The notes below the pieces were generated by a model. It did no database searches and had not been told where the DNA came from. It saw only the letters and a list, made by a program, of their open reading frames with translations. Shown in pieces: positions 1 to 12,110 of a stretch of 64,000 nt of DNA. The first letter of the stretch is position 1. Each line of letters opens with the position of its first letter. This stretch comes from Liolophura sinensis. Taxonomy: Eukaryota; Mollusca; Polyplacophora; Chitonida; Chitonidae. Location of the stretch: NCBI RefSeq assembly GCF_032854445.1, contig NC_088296.1, positions 21,257,853-21,321,852 on the forward strand, in the 5' to 3' direction. The position numbers were made by a program, and so were the translations under genes.

Positions 1-1191
1 TCTGAACTACGTGAACCATGAGCTGTAGAACCACTGGAGCCTGGTGTAGAGCTCTTCTGTGTAGAGCTACCTCTACCTGTTGCATGTGACTGGGTATTTC
101 TACGTATAAATGAATTAAATGGCTTACCCGTGTATGTAACCTTATGTGTCAAGGAATAATTATCAGCTAAACTGGCTGCCTCTTCAAGTGTACTCGCCTT
201 CTGCACATGAACGAACACCTTTACATCATTATGAATACAACGCTTGAACTCTTCTACCAGCACAAGCTGACGCAAACTTTCAAAATCCTTGCCTATTTTC
301 TTGGCTATACACCAGCAATCAAACAACTGCTCCTTAGCTCGACCAAACTCAACGTATGTCTGATCTCTACCTTTTTCACAGTTACGAAATTTCTGGCGGT
401 AAGCTTCAGGCACCAGTTCATAACCCTTCAAAATTACCTCTTTCACATAGTCATAATTGGAAGCATTCTCTACACTTAACTGAGTGTAAATTTCCCTGGC
501 CTTTCCAATTAGCACACTCTGTAATAACATAGTCCAGAACTCTTTAGGCCACTTCAAGCTATTTGCAATTTTCTCAAAATGCAGAAAATACTTATCCACC
601 TCTTTTTCCTGAAAGGATGGAACTAACCGAATGTATTTGGTCACATCAAATCCGGAATCCTGTCTACCGGAAGGACCCGGTTTCTCACCTCTCTCAACCT
701 CTAACTTTTTCATTTGAAACTCCAATTCCCTTTCCCTCTCTCTTTCTTGCATTTCTCTCTCCTCTCTCTCTCTCTGCACTTCCCTCTCTCTGCATTTTCA
801 ACTTTTCTAACTGTATCTCATGTTCCCTCTCTTTCTCTTGCCTCTCTCTCTCATGTTCCCTCTCTTTCTCTTGCCTCTCTCTCTCATGTTCCCTCTCTTT
901 CTCTCTCTCTCTTTCCTCTTTCTCCAATCTCAACTTTAACTCAAACTGCTTAAACTTAAGCTCGGCATCAGACTGACCCTCGAACTCATAATCAGATAAT
1001 GCAGAACTATCAAACTTGCCTATCTCCACTAAATGTTTCAACAAAGTATGCTGCATATCTCTTTTCCTCCATGAAGACTTTATGGACAAACCTAAAAATG
1101 TCCCTAACTTAACCAAGTCTTCCTTCTTTAAACTCTCAAAAACATCCTGATCGGGCGCATTAACAAACTGTTTAGGATCAAAATCTCCCAT
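1..1191 (-). pseudogene. gag: gag of the LTR element, frameshifted and cut by the window edge
   Basis: The start codon at 1191 opens a 165-residue frame beginning MGDFDPKQFV, with a helical N-terminal domain followed by a highly charged Glu/Arg coiled-coil tract encoded by GA-rich DNA. Near 760-790, in the (GA)n tract, the conserved frame is lost and continues in another frame. That second frame is open to position 1 and carries the capsid-like region, with motifs such as FEKIANSLKWPKEFW and YELVPEAYRQKF typical of gypsy Gag with a SCAN-like fold. The break could be a real indel or a sequencing error in the low-complexity tract. No protease or zinc knuckle is reached before the window ends. 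Confidence 0.8.
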
Positions 1192-1294
1192 TGTAAATAT
1201 TTAGCCACTGAATCATTCACCGTTAAAATTAAGCAATCGCTTCTCACTTGTTTAACTTCAAATATCCGGTGCAAAACAAAAGGGAAACAATCAA

Positions 1295-1312
1295 TTCCCG
1301 GACAAGCCCCCA
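1295..1312 (-). other. primer-binding site, tRNA-Pro type
   Basis: Minus-strand TGGGGGCTTGTCCGGGA starts 5 nt after the LTR end. It differs at one position from the standard tRNA-Pro primer site of retroelements (T for C after GGGGGC). It fixes the LTR boundary and element orientation. Confidence 0.75.
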
Positions 1313-1317
1313 ATTTC

Positions 1318-2328
1318 TGTTACGGTATTAAAAACAGCAACAGAAAACAGACTCAGTGACTCAATATTACAATGTAAACAATGCTTTATATATATAAATG
1401 AGACGTACAGTTTTACAAACAGTTCAACAACAACAACAACATACACATCAGTATTACCGGTCTTTACAAGTTTCCAGTTCACCTTTACATCCCAAGGAAC
1501 GTATTCCAGGAAATCCAACGTAAAGACCATGGGATAAACACACAATTCACAAATTGTCCTAGACAGGTACTTCGCTAGGATAGCGAACACGAACACAGTA
1601 CACAGGTTACACAGAACTGGAACAGTCAAGCCTTTGAATGACGTCACACCCGCAGAGCACAACACAGGGTAAATACAGGCATGGAGGTATAATCCACTTC
1701 AGATCAGTCACAGCTCCCGCAGAAGCTCACAAACGAGCCGTTCAGAGACGTAGAGTAATGTCACCTTGTGGCAGAACGAACGTCCTTTGCAAAACTGAAA
1801 ACTTCAGTTTAGAGTCCTTGACGACCTTGTCGGTCAGGTGAGGTCAGCGTGTTAAACAAATTAGGCCTACACAGTCCACACTGTATAATCATAATAAAGA
1901 TCCGAACACCAATAAACGTGACTTCCGCAGAAATTCACATAAACCAGACATCAGTACTACTGTGGTACACAAACGGTGCCGGCATAAAAAACTGTCCTCC
2001 CAAATGAAACTGGCATCACCAGCTCATATCAAAATAATGGACTCGATACGAGAGCGTCGCACACTCTCCTGGCTCCCAGTGGATGCAGCAAAATACCTTC
2101 ACTCTGCACAGAAAACACGGCTTATATACGGTCCAGGTGGATTCAACTATTCTTAGACACAGAATTAACAGCCAATGAACATCCAGTTAAATAAACAGAG
2201 CATTGAACGAGGTGCTTTCGGCCAGGTCCGCACTGTACATATATAACAGGGCCTGTTATGCTTATAACATACAACACAAAGGTCCGCAGACTAACAGTAC
2301 ATGAAAACGTTAAATAGTCATACATAAC
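1318..2328 (-). mobile_element. 5' long terminal repeat
   Basis: On the minus strand the segment begins TGTTA and ends TAACA, the short inverted TG...CA termini of an LTR, and is about 1011 bp long. Its inner end lies 5 nt before the primer-binding site and its outer end coincides exactly with the start of the minisatellite. The boundaries are inferred from one LTR only, since its partner is not in the window. Confidence 0.7.
2122..2129 (-). promoter_or_regulatory. candidate TATA box in the LTR
   Basis: Minus-strand TATATAAG lies about 200 bp inside the outer end of the LTR, where a U3 promoter would be expected. It would drive transcription towards gag. Support is motif and position only. 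Confidence 0.35.
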
Positions 2329-5290
2329 ACCTGTAATATATCACCTGTACTGAGACACGGCTCCCTGTAAAGTATCACCTGTATTGAGCAAGATTTCCGT
2401 GTAAGCTATCACCAGTATTGGGACAGAGCTCCCTGTAAGGTGTCACCTGTATTGAGACAGAGCTCCTTGTAAGGTATTACCTGTATTGAGACAGAACTCC
2501 CTGTCAGGTGTCACCTGTATTGAGACAGTTCTCCCTGTAAGGTATCGCCTGTGTTAAAACACAGTTCCCTGTAAGGTGTCACGTGTACTAAAACAGACCT
2601 TCCTGTAAGGTATCACATGTATTGAGACAGAGCTTCCCGTAAGGTTGAGACACAGCTTTCTGTAAGGTATCACCTGTACTGACACACTGCTCCCTGTAAG
2701 ATTTAACCTGTATTGAGACCTAGCGCCCTGTAAGGTATCACCTGTATTGAGACACAGCGCCCGGTAAGATATCACCTGTATTGAGACAGAGCACCTTGTA
2801 AGGTATCACTTGTATTGAGACAGAGGTCCCTGTAAGACGTCACCTGCATTGGGACAGAGCTCCCTGTGAAGTATCACCTGTGTTGAGACAGAGCTCCCTG
2901 TAAGGTATCACTTGTATTGAGACTGAGCTCCCTGTAAAGTATCACCTGTATTGACACAGAGCTCCCTCTCAGGTGTCACCTGCATTGGGACAGAGCTCCC
3001 TGTAAGGTATCACTTTTATTGAGCCAGGGCTCCCTGTCTGGTATCACCTGTATTGAGACACAGCTCCCTGTAAGGCGTCATCTGTAATGAGACAAAGCTC
3101 CATGTAAGGCGTTACCTGTAAAGAGACAGACATCCCTGTAAGGTATCACTTTTAATGGGACACAGCTCCTTGTAAGGTATCACCTGTATTGAGACAGAGC
3201 TCCCTGTCAGGTGTCACATGTATTGGGACAGAGCTCCCTGTAAGGTATCACTTTCATTGAGACAAGACTTCCCGTAATGTATCACCTATAATGAGACAGA
3301 GCTGCCTGTAAGGCGTCACCTGTAATGAGACAGAGCTCCCTGTAAGATATCACTTTTATTGGGACACAGCTCCCAATAATCTTATTTACTCCATCCATTA
3401 CCATGGAAACGCAACGTGCTCAAGCTGACTCAAATTGCATACTCATATTACTGATATAGTAGTTAAACTAAAGCAGTCCTTGGTGGTAGTTTAGATAACA
3501 GCCATTCACGGGACACCTGTATTGAGGCAGAGCTCCTATTAGGTATCACCTGTATTGAAACAGAGCTCCCTGTAAACTATTACCTGTATCGGGACACAGC
3601 TCCCTGTAAGGCATCACATGTAATGAGACAGAGCTCCCTGTATGGCGTCACCTGTAATGAGACAGACCTCCTTGTAAGGCGTCACCTGTAATGAGACAAA
3701 GCTCCCTGTAAGGTATCACCTGTACTGAGACACGGCTCCATGTAAAGTATCACCTGTATTGAGCAAGATTTCCGTGTAAGCTATCACCAGTATTGGGACA
3801 GAGCCCCCTGTGAAGTATTACCTGTGTTGATACAGAGTTCTCTGTAAGGTATCACTTGTATTGAGACTGAGCTCCCTGTAAAGTATCACCTGTATTGACA
3901 CACAGCTCCCTCTCAGGTGTCACCTGCATTGGGACAGAGTTCCCTGTAAGGTATCACTTTTATTGAGCCAGGGCTCCCTGTCTGGTATCACCTGTATTGA
4001 GATAGAGCTCCCTGTAAGGCGTCATCTGTAATGAGACAAAGCTCCATGTAAAGCGTTACCTGTAATGAGACAGACCTCCCTGTAAGGTATCACTTTTATT
4101 GGGACACAGCTCCTTGTAAGGTATCACCTGAGACAGAGCTTCCCGTACGATTGAGACAGCTTTCTGTAAGGTGTCACCTGTATTGAGAGAGAGCTCCCTG
4201 TAAGGTATCACTTGTATTGAGACAGATCTCCCTGTAAGACGTCACCTGTATTGAGACAGAGCTCCCTATAAGGTATTACCTGTATTGAGACAGAGCTCCC
4301 TGTAAGTTATCACCTGTATTGATACAGAACTCCCTGTCAGGTGTCACCTGTATTGGGACAGGGCTCCCTGTAAGGTATCACCTTTATTGAGACACAGCTC
4401 CCTTCAAGGTGTCACGTGTAACGACACAGACTCTCCGGTAAGGTAACACCTGTATTGAGACAAAGCGCCCTGTGAGGTATCACCTGTATTGAGACAAAGC
4501 TCCCTGTAAGGCGTAACACCTGTATTGACACAGACCTCCCTGTCAGGTATCGCTTGTATTGTGACAGACCTCCCTGTAAGGCGTCACCTGTATTGAGACA
4601 TAGCTTCCCGTAAAGTTGAGACACAGTTTTCTGTAAGGCATCACCTGTATTGACACAGAGCTCCCTGTAAGATGTCACGTTTAATGACACAGAACTCCCT
4701 GTAAGATGTCACCTGCATTGAGACAGAGCGCCCTGTAAGGTATCACCTGTATTGGGACAGAGCTCCCTGTCAGGTGTCACCTGTATTGAGAAAGAGCTCC
4801 CTTTAAGGTGTCACCTGTATTGAGACAGAGCTCTCTGTAAGGTATCACTAGTATTGAGACAGAGCTCCCTGTCAGGTGTCACCTGTATTGAGACAGAGCT
4901 CCCTGGCAGGTATCACCTGTATTGAGACAGAGCTCCCTGTAAGGCGTCACCTGTATTGAGACACAGCTCCCTGTCAGGTGTCACCTGTATTGAGACACAG
5001 CTCCCTGTAAGGTATCACCTGTATTGAGACACAACTCCCTGAAGGCGTCCCATGCAATGAGACAGAGCTCCCTATATGGCGTCACCGGTAATGAGACAGA
5101 GCTCCCTGTAAGGTGGCACCTGTAAGGAGACAAAGCTCCCTGTAATGTATCCCCTGTACTGAGACATAGCTCCCTGTATAGTATCACCTGTATTGAGACA
5201 GAGCTCCGTGTAAGTTATCACCTGTATTGAGACAGAGTTTCCTGTAAGGCGGCACCTGTAAGGAGACAGAACTCCCGGTAAGTTGTAGTA
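2329..5290. repeat. 34-bp minisatellite, about 80 units
   Basis: Units contain the core TATTGAGACAGAGCTCC followed by CTGTAAGGTATCACC, with a 34-bp period. There are many point variants (for example TCAGGTGTC for AAGGTATC) and a few partial units near 2640 and 4130. Roughly 145 bp of unrelated sequence (about 3372-3515) splits the array. Because 34 is not a multiple of three, apparent reading frames such as 4412-4690 and 4981-5317 on the minus strand are satellite artefacts. Confidence 0.95.
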
Positions 5291-7440
5291 ACCAGCTATA
5301 TTATGTGTCAGAGGCACACCTTGAAGATGAAAGAGAAAAAACAGACGCTTCTGAGGACAGAGACAATATGCTTTACCTGTATCACAACGTTAAAACCCTT
5401 GATGACATTTTGCGACAAAAGTATACATACTAGGAAACAACAGAACGCTACTCCTTTAGAATCTTTAAATTAGATTTTTTTCCACCTGACGTCATTTGCA
5501 CTGATTTTCTCAAACATTCCATTCACATGCGGTTGTTGAGAAAATGAATCGTATTAATCTAACATGGCTGCCATGTCACATAGCTCAGAACATATAAAGT
5601 TTCCCCGCTTCAGTTTATCTTCAGGCCTACTACATACCAGCGTTGCCCATTTTTGCCTTACCGTTTTAGTTGTGCAAGTTTTTAAATCTGAAAATGGACA
5701 AAAGTCCAACTTTTTCTATGGCATGTCCTACTTCCGGATTGCAGACGACACTTCCGATTATGTAAAATTTGTGTCCTTTCCTTGGAATGATGTTACGCCT
5801 TAAGACTGCGTCTCTGTCTTTATTTGTTTAGGAGAAATACCAAATCCCCGTTTTGTGAAAATTGCATATTTGGAATCAGCATCCGAAACTGCATTAGCTA
5901 GACTATTTCCCACACTGACATTTTGAACACTGAAGACAGTGTTAGCAAAAATCGAGTTTTGTTCTTTTGGTCGCATGATATTTTCACCAAATAGAAAGCT
6001 TGTACAATTTTCAACAAATTGAACATGTCCAGGCTTGATGCAACTGCAGATTCAGTTTGTGTTTAATCGCATTAGTCGTTCTGGAGAAGTTTTGTTTTCC
6101 TTATGCTTGATTCAAAACTTTCAAAACGTAAGGTTCTTAACGAAAAGATACTGAAATTTCATAAATGTCCGATTAGACGTTTTCTCAAGTAAACACTCGA
6201 TAATTTTAGTGTGGAGAATAATATTCCAAACAAGTTCGATAGAGACTGAAGTCTGATTACGGGCATTGCCTCAGATATTGCATAATACCGTTACGCTTTA
6301 ATTGGCCGTTTCGAAAACGGCTTCAGTACAATGGAAGAATGCATGTAATGTTATAGTGACAATCGAATAGCTACGCGCAATATTAGACAAACTTGTCTTT
6401 CCGGATAATCGGAAAACGAAATCATTTCTCTATTAGGTTTGTCAACGGACGTCAAAGATGTGCACAATCTTTAGAAAGAACGATTTACGACGATAAGAGG
6501 TATTGATTGGGTCTATACGTGAAAGGAAAGCAGATACAAGCATAGATCTATAAGCGTAGGAATTTGTTGACAAGACAGAGTAGATTGTTTACTGGAACGT
6601 GTACTTTTTTTCTGGACTAGCAACGAGAATATACAGGAAAAAGAAAATGCAAATGATAATAATAATTTACAGTTAGAAGTATTATTCTTCTAAACAAATA
6701 TTTAAATAGTGAAAAACAAAATAAAAAGGTAAAGGTATTTTTAGACGCTCATTTCTGTTTTTTTTATTTTTATTAAGCATTTGATAACATCAATATTTTT
6801 GATCAATGAATAACAGTCCTCGGGAGCAGCTGGTGCTTTCTCAGATGTTAAAATAACTTCGAGGTTGAGTCCCACAAGAAGTGCAGTCAGCACTTGCTAT
6901 TGAATTGTCGAGGTTATTGCACTAGAATCAATCGTTTTTCTTGATATAGTAAAGGTAATATGTTGCAAGGAAATACCAAACACTTAAAAACTGAGAACAG
7001 TGTTCCTAGGACAATTGGTTTTTGCTTTCGTGGCTGGTTTCTGTGTTGCATGAAAATCCAGCAACACAAAGCAGACTTTCACAGACAACGTGCACGTTGT
7101 TAAGGAATTTAATACGCCATTTCTCCAAACGAAACAAACCCAATATACGAGATGCCCAGGGCTATCGGTTTGGAATAGCGGTAAGTTGTATAGTTATTGT
7201 GTTATTTCGTTTACGAAATATTACTGTTTTAACTTCTTAAACTTTTGTTTGCACCTTTTACATTTTATTTTATTCGTGCGGTTATTTTTTATGTCTTAAG
7301 AGTGGAAAGGCTAACTATAGCTTTGCCAAAAGGTGGGCAATATCTGGGTGAGTGAGCAAAATTATAAATTTGGCGTTTTCCATGTCCTGAAAAGGGATGA
7401 TGCACGCCACACCTAACAGCAAGAGTAAACCTATACTACG
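5291..7440. other. non-coding stretch without recognised genes
   Basis: AT-rich DNA between the minisatellite and the LINE. The reading frames (for example 5564-5803 and 7022-7240) have no recognisable domain, no splice context and low-complexity composition. I see no RNA gene or SINE here. Confidence 0.5.
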
Positions 7441-7486
7441 TTAATAGAGATAGCCCTCAAATAAACGGGACGAGGGTTGGGGCGAC

Positions 7487-8248
7487 TCAAAATCGCCTTG
7501 AATTAACAATGAACTTCGCCACTTCATTGGAAACTTTAACTTTGTTTCGTGGAGGACATAGAAATGCCTGTAACGTGTGCTGAAAAATACCATAATGTGA
7601 TAGCTTTGCAAACAATTGACTTCTTATTACATTATATCTGGGACATCTTAAAAGAAAATGTACTTCGGACTTATCTACATCACAAAAATCACACCAGCCA
7701 GTTGGGTGACAGTTTATCTTGAAAAGGCGTAAATTAAGAGGTAAGACACCAGACATTAATCTGAAAAATAAGAAATCATGTTGTCTTGAAGATAGGCTTA
7801 AATAACCACTGGAAATAGAAGGCTGACATTGAAAATAAAAACGACCATTATTCGTTGTATCCCACTCATTCTGCCAAAGCGAGTAGAAGTGTGACCTTAC
7901 TTCGTTGAACATCTCTCGACATGATAAGGTGTAAGAGACAGATATATTATTCAGCAGTAGCGCTTGCTTTGCATCCTCGTTCGCTTCTTCATTACCCGCT
8001 ATCCCGACGTGGGCTGGTACCCATGCCAAACAAACCTCTATCCCCTGAAAGTAAAACATGGTTATCAACCACAATAGCTCCAAAATCACAGGAGATACAG
8101 TTTGCCAAGAGTAATTCTTAATTGCCTGCAATGCAGCAAGTGAATCAGAAAATATCACAGCCCCCACTGGTCTATATTCCTCAATCCACCGTAAAGAACA
8201 GAGGATTGCTAATAACTTACATGTGAAGACCGACAATTTATCAGACAC
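7487..8248 (-). pseudogene. LINE RNase H domain and C-terminal tail
   Basis: The 253-residue frame contains IFSDSLAALQAIKN (catalytic Asp) and WVPAHVGIAGNEEANEDAK. In active enzymes the last block usually reads GNExAD, so Asn replaces an Asp here. The C-terminal part has a Cys/His cluster (CHPTGWCDFC, FLLRCPRY), the zinc-binding tail commonly seen after RNase H in this LINE group. It is the least broken part of the element. Confidence 0.85.
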
Positions 8249-9070
8249 TCTAAGTGACTGGCATAATTTTATATCTGGTACTGAAAATTCAATACCACAC
8301 TTCCCTGTCTCTGGGCACTTTGATGCATCTGAAAATAGTTTTTAAAAAAAGCAGACCAGTTGTTAGACACATAGGTTTTAAAAGACAAGCAGATAAGGTA
8401 AGGTTGGTCAGATTTGCGGGTGTACTCACGTAACGCCATGCAAATATTAGTTACATGGAGGAGCCAAGGGGGTGCGGGAAAGGAGTAGCTTTTTCCAGCT
8501 TAGTCAGGTCAACACCCACGTCATCAAGGATTTCTCTTGATCGTATGCTAAAGTTTCCGGAATGGCGCCCATTGTTCAGAAAATCAAAATAAGAAGGCTG
8601 TAACAATTGAGAAGTAGTAGACCTGAGAACAAGAGTGTATTTTAAAGTTCTAAGCTTACGTCTAATCGACAAGGGCAGCTCACCGCAGGCCACTTGCAAA
8701 CAACGTAACGAGGTCCCTTTAACTGCACCAGTACAAACATGTAACGCTTGGTATTGGATACTGCCAAGCTTACCTTTAACTGACTACCCCGCTGAATCGA
8801 ATACTTCGCAGCAATAATCCAGTCTTGACAGAATGAGAGCCCTGTATGACATCAATAAATAGGTTTTACCTGCCCCCCATGCAGTTCCAGAAATGGATCG
8901 CATTAAATTAATGACCTTAGTACATTTAACAACTATCTGATCAATATGGCCTCATTACCCAACAAAAAGAGTCCGAGATTATGCGTTTACGAGTAAATAT
9001 CATACCTTGGATTTAACAGAAGAAAATTTAAACCCCAACTTTTTCCCCCAGGAAAAAATAGAGTTTAGGC

Positions 9071-10010
9071 TCATGTGGAGGTACTTATGAGCCAAGTTAA
9101 AACTTTTGGACGATGCCCATATGGTTTGTCATCTGCAAAAAGACCACATTTAGTTTTTGGATGAAAAACACTAGGAAGATCATTTATCATGACATGGAAC
9201 AATAACGGTGAAAAGACACTTCCCTGAGGGGTACCATTCTCCGTAGTGATAGCGTCTGAAAATTCTTTACCTTCACGAACAGATATTTGTCTGTTAGACA
9301 AAAAGTTTCTCACCCATGCCAATATCTTTCCTCCCCAAACGCATATCTGCCATTTTGCTCAGCACCTCTCTTTTCCACACCATATCGTACGCCTTCTCGA
9401 CATCTAAGAAAACTGCTAAAACATATTCCTTATTTAACAAACCATTCTTAATATCAGATTCTAGCCTAACAACATGTTCTGTTGTCTGTCGGTTACGTCT
9501 AAACCCACTCTGTAATGGGCAAAGAAGACCTTTACTTTCAAGATGCCACGTCAGGCGAGCTTTGACCATACGCTCCATCAATTTACATAAATTACTGGTG
9601 AGTGAGATGGGTCTATACGATAACAGATTAGAAGGAGGCTTTCCGGGCTTGGGAACAGGCACCACAATCGCTTTACCTCATGCCAAAGGCATCGTCATGG
9701 AATTCCAAACACGGCAAAAAAGAAGTAACAATATATTTAAGAACGAATCTGGCGTATTACGCAACATACAATTATTGACACCATCTTCTCCTGGAGTAAT
9801 GCTGTTACTTCTAGATATAGCCTGCTTGACTTCTGCCAGAGAAAAATCATTGTTTATTACCATATCGTCAAACATGATATTAGAAAAATCACACTCCTTC
9901 TCAGCTTCATCTTTGTAACTGTTAAAATCAGGGTCATAATTGTCAGAGCTATTGACAAAAGCAAAACTTTTACACAAAATATTAGCCCTATCTATATCAC
10001 TTACATACAT
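9071..10010 (-). pseudogene. LINE reverse transcriptase core, frameshifted
   Basis: Three frames cover fingers and palm: 10010-9678 with the SNSITPGEDGV block, 9665-9294 with YRPISLTSNLCKLMERMV, GFRRNRQTTEHV and VFLDVEKAYD (first catalytic Asp), and 9322-9071 with GTPQGSVFSPLLF and the catalytic FADD box. Shifts between the frames inactivate it. Downstream connection sequence continues in fragments to about 8450, for example the frame at 8699-8451. Confidence 0.85.
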
Positions 10011-10441
10011 TACATGTTCTTTACTTAGAGTGGGTACAGATGAGTTACAGTGGTTTCCCCTAGCTGCGTTAACCTTTTGCCAAACCGATTTAATAGATGT
10101 GTTAGAATTTATGGTAGAGCAAAACGTACGCCAATATGACTTCTGGGTTCTCTTGATTATTTTTTGTTCTTGTAGTCTATTATATCAAGATGGAGTAGCG
10201 TACGTTTTGCTCTGTTTTTAGCTTTCTTGCCAGCTTTGATGGCTTCCTCAGATTCTTCTTTCCACCAGGGTACAGAAGGTTTTGGACAAGGTCTTCCTGA
10301 CGACTTCGGCATACTGCTTTCGGCTGCTTTGGAGATGTAATCTAAAACTGCATCATTAAACTCATCCAAATTTTCACTAACTACATCAGTTTCCGAAATG
10401 TGTGAATGCTTAAAAGAACTCCAGTCTGCATCTTCAGCTTT

Positions 10442-11142
10442 TCATCTTGATAGCCTACCAGTGGAGCTATTACATAAGGGCTTACCAATACGAACATGCA
10501 CGGGATAATGGTCGCTGGTACAAGGTGACCAAGAGTAGCCAGCACTTATATTAGCAGAACAAAATGTAAGATCCAGGCATGATATATTACCGGTACGAAT
10601 ATCAATTCGTGTCCCCGGGCCAGTATTCAAAATAACAAAGCCATTGGTATCAATAAAATCTGCAACAATTCTACTATTTACATCAGAACCAAATCTACCC
10701 CCAGATGCGATTATGAGCATGGAAGTCACCACAAACAATCGACTCCAACACAGTTGTTAGTTCATAATCAATTAGGCGTTTGCAAGGGTTGTAAATATTA
10801 ATAACATTAACACACTTAGGAGGTAAACACACACACACACTCACATTCAAATGAGGTTACAGTAGGCAACTTAATTTCGGAGTACGAGACATTATCTTGG
10901 ACTAGTGTAAGCAGGCCACCCCCTCGGCCTTCCCGATCCTTTCTAACTGCCGAGAATTCGGACAGTTTGAACTGATAAGGCTCAATGAGAAAGGTCTCGT
11001 GCAAACATATAATATCTGGTAATTCGGGTAAGTTAATGACATACTTTTTGAATTCTTGACCATGCGCATACAAACTTTGGACATTTTGATGAAGTAGATA
11101 AAAAGTCATGATAGTAAATAAATAGTACACAGTATTATCCAT
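10442..11142 (-). pseudogene. LINE endonuclease domain, in broken frames
   Basis: Two frames carry the two halves of an exonuclease-endonuclease-phosphatase fold. The first (11142-10816) has the QNVQSL start, the DIICLHETFL block holding the catalytic Glu, and RKDREGRGGGLLTLVQDN. The second (10738-10442) has LDLTFCS and the catalytic SDHYPV block. A frame break and a CA-repeat-like tract near 10830 separate them. The enzyme nicks target DNA for target-primed reverse transcription. Confidence 0.8.
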
Positions 11143-11570
11143 GAGTAGCGGTTGGGCTACTCGATTTTAATACAGCCATTACTTTGGGTAACAAATTTGC
11201 ATCTTCTCCAAGATAGCGACTTGCAGAAATTATTTGCTGTAGAGTGTCTCCCTTTATCTCTACTTTTAGAAACACAAAAACAGTTTCTGTTATAAAAGCG
11301 ATCAGCTTTACCAGTAAATCACCTGACTCAACAGACGTTACTTGACTGTCTTTGTTCTCACCTCTGGCCTCCAGTGTACGTCTCGTAATAGCTTGGCTAA
11401 TAGGTCGCGAGGTCCTCGAAGAGGGGGTGGGTTGGGGGTGGGTTGGGGGTAGGTGTACTTGGTGCAGTGGGGTAAGGCACAGCTGTTTGTGTTACAGGAC
11501 GGCTATACTGGGCTGTCGTCTCTCTAACTGCAGGTTCTGAAATAGTTTGTGCTTTCTGCTCTGACAATCC

Positions 11571-12095
11571 TCAACGCTTCTGCAAAGATAATTTTTCTTT
11601 CGTTTCAATAAATTGTGCTTTATTGGCTTCCTTTCTCACAGGACACCCACCAAAGGCAGCAGAGTGGTGGCCATTGCAATTGCAGCACTTTGGGGCTTCC
11701 ATATTAGGACAATCAGAATAATCATGATTCTCACCACATCGTGAACAATGTCTATCAGATTTACACTCCAGATTACCAGCATGTAAACGTTTTACTGATT
11801 TCAGCGTTCCGCTCTTTATAACTCGCTGTAGGGCCTCGCTTAAACGTAAAGGGTTAACTTTAGATAGAGAGTGGTTACCAATGGCCTTCATAAAGACCAC
11901 AGTATTATTGACCATAACTTCAGGCGTAGAGGAAACAAAACGAGATTTCTTACCAGCAGCATTTTCAGGATTTAATCTCAAACGTCGTTTACGAGAGCGT
12001 AAGATACTTGGCCCGATTTCCATATCGGGCTGTAGATCATCCGAGTCCACGGACTCTCCAGCCGACTCACCGATTGTGGCTTGTGGCTTGAACAA
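11571..12095 (-). pseudogene. LINE ORF1 (nucleic-acid-binding protein), internally deleted
   Basis: The 174-residue frame starts with an acidic and basic N-terminal region and a segment like the start of an RRM-type domain (VVFMKAIGNHSLSKVNP). It then jumps to CCHC-type knuckles (CSRCGENHDYSDC and CCNCNGHHSAAFGGC). Full-length ORF1 proteins of this group carry a complete RRM-like fold and usually one more knuckle in between, so an internal deletion is likely near residue 100-115. The protein would coat element RNA in active copies. Confidence 0.7.
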
Positions 12096-12110
12096 ACTGT
12101 ACGGGTAAAA

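Larger units (their letters stand above)
1..2328 (-). mobile_element. Ty3/gypsy-like LTR retrotransposon, 5' part
   Basis: Read on the minus strand the order is LTR (2328 to 1318), a 5-nt gap, a primer-binding site, a short leader, then gag from 1191, which runs off the window at position 1. The gag type and the tRNA-Pro-like primer site fit Ty3/gypsy (Metaviridae-like) elements of invertebrates. Pol and the second LTR lie outside the window. The insertion abuts the first unit of the 34-bp minisatellite, so the target was probably the satellite edge; the target duplication cannot be tested without the other end. A frameshift in gag suggests a dead copy. Confidence 0.8.
7440..12110 (-). mobile_element. 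decayed LINE of the I/Nimb-like group (ORF1, EN, RT, RNase H)
   Basis: Read on the minus strand the order is a Gag-like ORF1 with zinc knuckles, an apurinic-type endonuclease, reverse transcriptase and RNase H. A terminal RNase H domain places it in the I-group of non-LTR elements (I, Nimb, Ingi, Tad-like); the clade is not resolved by eye. Every ORF is interrupted and ORF1 has an internal deletion, so it cannot move. The ends are approximate: the 5' end lies near or just above 12110 and the 3' end near 7440 or slightly below. No clear poly(A) tail or target duplication was found. Confidence 0.85.

Noticed and set aside
563-976. Plus-strand frame rich in Ser, Leu and Phe
   Set aside because: Antisense of the GA-rich coiled-coil part of gag.
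2329-5290. CRISPR-like array
   Set aside because: Repeats are contiguous and variable without unique spacers, in a eukaryotic repeat landscape.
2554-5317. Minus-strand frames with repeated SLCLNTGDTLQG-like peptides
   Set aside because: Satellite translation; the 34-bp period gives the same peptide in shifting frames.
9316-9918. 200-codon plus-strand frame
   Set aside because: Antisense of the LINE reverse transcriptase, whose conserved motifs are on the minus strand.
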